From: Phoronis australis
Taxonomy: Eukaryota; Phoronida; Phoronidae
Direction: 5' to 3'
Assembly: GCA_002633005.1 (NCBI GenBank)
Contig: NMRA01000142.1
Span: 192,272-256,271, forward strand
DNA: 64,000 nucleotides
Below the pieces are notes generated by a model, which did not search any database, was not told where the DNA came from, and worked only from the letters and a program-made list of their open reading frames with translations. The position numbers were made by a program, and so were the translations under genes. Within the stretch, counting starts at the first letter, position 1; every line of letters begins with the position of its first letter. This document shows positions 61,509-64,000 of the stretch, piece after piece.

Positions 61509-62403
61509 TTTTTGCTAGCGATCGTTTTTGCTAGCGATCGTTTTTGCTAGCGATCGTTTTTGCTAGCGATCGTTTTTGCTAGCGATCGTTTTTGCTAGCG
61601 ATCGTTTTTGCTAGCGATCGTTTTTGCTAGCGATCGTTTTTGCTAGCGATCGTTTTTGCTAGCGATCGTTTTTGCTAGCGATCGTTTTTGCTAGCGATCG
61701 TTTTTGCTAGCGATCGTTTTTGCTAGCGATCGTTTTTGCTAGCGATCGTTTTTGCTAGCGATCGTTTTTGCTAGCGATCGTTTTTGCTAGCGATCGTTTT
61801 TGCTAGCGATCGTTTTTGCTAGCGATCGTTTTTGCTAGCGATCGTTTTTGCTAGCGATCGTTTTTGCTAGCGATCGTTTTTGCTAGCGATCGTTTTTGCT
61901 AGCGATCGTTTTTGCTAGCGATCGTTTTTGCTAGCGATCGTTTTTGCTAGCGATCGTTTTTGCTAGCGATCGTTTTTGCTAGCGATCGTTTTTGCTAGCG
62001 ATCGTTTTTGCTAGCGATCGTTTTTGCTAGCGATCGTTTTTGCTAGCGATCGTTTTTGCTAGCGATCGTTTTTGCTAGCGATCGTTTTTGCTAGCGATCG
62101 TTTTTGCTAGCGATCGTTTTTGCTAGCGATCGTTTTTGCTAGCGATCGTTTTTGCTAGCGATCGTTTTTGCTAGCGATCGTTTTTGCTAGCGATCGTTTT
62201 TGCTAGCGATCGTTTTTGCTAGCGATCGTTTTTGCTAGCGATCGTTTTTGCTAGCGATCGTTTTTGCTAGCGATCGTTTTTGCTAGCGATCGTTTTTGCT
62301 AGCGATCGTTTTTGCTAGCGATCGTTTTTGCTAGCGATCGTTTTTGCTAGCGATCGTTTTTGCTAGCGATCGTTTTTGCTAGCGATCGTTTTTGCTAGCG
62401 ATC
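61509..62403. repeat. 16-bp satellite, about 56 near-perfect copies
   Basis: The unit tttttgctagcgatcg is repeated with no variant that I noticed up to an N at 62404. Degenerate units (61445-61508) mark one edge of the array. The other edge is lost at the gap, so the true length is unknown. Each unit has two CpG sites and overlapping palindromes GCTAGC and CGATCG. Confidence 0.97.
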
Positions 62404-63012
62404 NAGGAGCGTGGCAGGCCGCCCAGAAGTTTACATGCAGGGGAAACCCTGGCTTTGTGCCAATGTGGGTAAAAACTGGCCAAATACAATCTGACACAAA
62501 ATTAAAGTCATTAAAAACTACACTTCTTTGAGTAAATTATTTACAGTATTAGAAAAATTGGCGTTCCTCCATTATTCTGCTGCTAAGGTTGTGGAGCGAT
62601 CTTATGCATCAGCTTTCGGTGCCATGAAATATAGCGTCACCTATTGGCCAGTTTCTTTTTTCGACAATTCGTCAGTCTGCTCTTCTTCCACGAGGTTGCG
62701 TACAATGTCACAACAAATCATCAGAACTGGTTTCATTTCATTAAGTTTTTTATTATTTTTATACTAGCAAACCGAATTTCAAGACAAATTTTGGTGCTGC
62801 GAAGCTCCCATCATCTGCTGAGAGATGGCGCAAAAAATTTAGGAAATGGCACGTGCCATGAGCGTAGTGTTCTCAAAACACCGATAGAATTTTCTTTGTA
62901 ACAAAAGGTGGAGAGTTATGCAAGAAAATGATGTTTATTAGAGTCTTTTTCACTTAAACAACTGGGCAAGATGCGAGTGGGTGAAAGTCGAGTAAATGGG
63001 TTCCTATTGTAA

Positions 63013-63180
63013 ATGGCTGCCGGAAACCAGTTTTCAATGAGTAACAGCAATGTTCGAGAAGGTGACGAGCCAAATGACCCAAAAGGTGTCAAATTTCAAG
63101 ACCTATTGGAGGTTTCTACTTGTATTTCGGCGATAGTCTTCATACAGCTTAAGCATATCAAGCTAAGTGGCGCTGGCTAG
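63013..63180 (+). CDS. Possible first exon or short ORF of a divergent gene
   Basis: An ATG with a good initiation context (aaATGGCTGCC) opens 55 codons rich in Asn, Ser and Lys. A good donor (GTATGT at 63308) and an acceptor (ttgcag at 63368) follow at a 61-bp spacing, but no frame joins them convincingly. I do not recognise the product. The rest of 62405-64000 shows only a CTCF-like site near 63745. Confidence 0.2.
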   Translation: MAAGNQFSMSNSNVREGDEPNDPKGVKFQDLLEVSTCISAIVFIQLKHIKLSGAG

Positions 63181-63744
63181 TCACTGCTGCTCACAGGTAC
63201 CGCGAGGGGCCTTATGAGAATGCGCATTAGATGGTACCGAATGGGGCGATTTGCGCTCTAATTCGCTTTGACGGGAATGTTGGCGATTGAACTAGGAAAA
63301 TCTAGAGGTATGTATTGTTTTTATTGGTTTCGATGTCAACAAATGGAATGAACGTGTTTCTGTTGCAGATGAAATGTTTGACTTAAATTACTCTCAGATT
63401 TGACATGCTTGGAGTTATTCCGGAAGTGCCCGGCAGATGGCCATTCTGAATAGCAGTTGTGTACCTTTCTCTTTATTTAGTGTATAGTTGAGGGCTGATC
63501 AAAGGTGCCTGTGCTGCTTCTAATCAGATTGTCACCTAACAGGAAGAACTGGGACCACTGCATGAGTAAGAATACAACGAGAAAGGCATTTCAGAAGCCT
63601 TTCGTTATAAATTACATGTAATGCCAACATGATCAAGAATCTATAAAACCTACCGTAAGACATCTTGCATTAAATTTTGTCCTCTTGCAGTAACAAAATA
63701 CTGCTCAAGAATGGAGTAATATTACAAAACAAAACGTAGCTCCC

Positions 63745-63757
63745 GCCATCTGGTGGC
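63745..63757. promoter_or_regulatory. Isolated CTCF-like core upstream of BLTP1
   Basis: GCCATCTGGTGGC is an exact match to the core GCCMYCTRSTGGC, preceded by tccc. It lies beyond the satellite on the upstream side of BLTP1. Confidence 0.35.
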
Positions 63758-64000
63758 TAGACAGTTTATCAAGAGCCACGGTTGTAGAAACTGAAAATAA
63801 TTTTTTAAAGTAACAAATTATCCTTAATTACAGTTTTAATTGTTTAATTTGGCAATTTGAGTTGTTTTCACTACATTTCTTTGTCAAAAATTGTTAAATT
63901 TTATAAGTAGAATTATGATGAATTCCTGTTAATATAAGCCATCAAAACTACTGAAAGAACTATTTTTTATTATTTCGAGGTGTAAATAAAAGAAATTTTT

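Noticed and set aside
61509-62403. CRISPR-like array
   Set aside because: The units are contiguous 16-mers with no spacers and the DNA is clearly metazoan, so it is a satellite.
1-64000. Autonomous transposons, reverse transcriptase or endogenous viral genes
   Set aside because: No frame showed catalytic motifs of transposases, integrases or polymerases; only short non-autonomous elements are visible.

Overview
This is a window of animal nuclear DNA. It has AT-rich introns with GT-AG borders and vertebrate-like intron density, with no prokaryotic or organellar gene layout. The conserved protein segments are closest to what I know of the human BLTP1 (KIAA1109/Tweek) family. The second gene is a protostome-type (multiple cysteine cluster) Toll-like receptor. 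Together these suggest a marine invertebrate, most likely a non-vertebrate deuterostome (hemichordate, cephalochordate or echinoderm). A slow-evolving lophotrochozoan cannot be excluded, and I cannot name the species.

Almost the whole window is one giant gene on the minus strand: BLTP1, a bridge-like lipid transfer protein. I could thread 45 coding exons from the ATG at 60494 to the left edge, each with a recognisable acceptor and donor and with matching phases. They give one open frame of about 3,798 codons. The C-terminal part (roughly a quarter, by comparison with the ~5,000-residue human protein) lies beyond position 1. Three very large exons (44477-45916, 40625-41811, 37941-39960) carry Ser-rich, probably disordered loops; the others are short and encode conserved beta-groove segments.

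Intron 43 (760-12414) is the largest and hosts a second gene on the opposite strand: an intron-free coding sequence (6447-8927) for a Toll-like receptor with signal peptide, two LRR blocks, membrane span and TIR domain. Downstream of it, still inside the intron, is an unusual tandem array (about 9860-11480) of ~148-bp monomers arranged as a ~445-bp three-monomer higher-order repeat. Most monomers begin with a CTCF-like core. Degenerate copies of the same family are scattered elsewhere.

Other introns hold short terminal-inverted-repeat elements (29027-29594, 47453-47867, 54730-55141, 58465-58891), a tRNA-derived SINE (about 28620-28862), foldbacks, and a 50-bp minisatellite that has duplicated the splice acceptor of exon 34. 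A single N at 18106 is flanked by a 329-bp near-identical direct repeat that includes part of exon 39, which looks like an unmerged assembly join.

The region upstream of BLTP1 (60495-64000) holds a candidate 5' untranslated exon, a nearly perfect 16-bp satellite (61509-62403) cut off by another single N, and a possible start of a divergent gene near 63013. I found no RNA genes, CRISPR arrays, viral genes or reverse transcriptase remnants.
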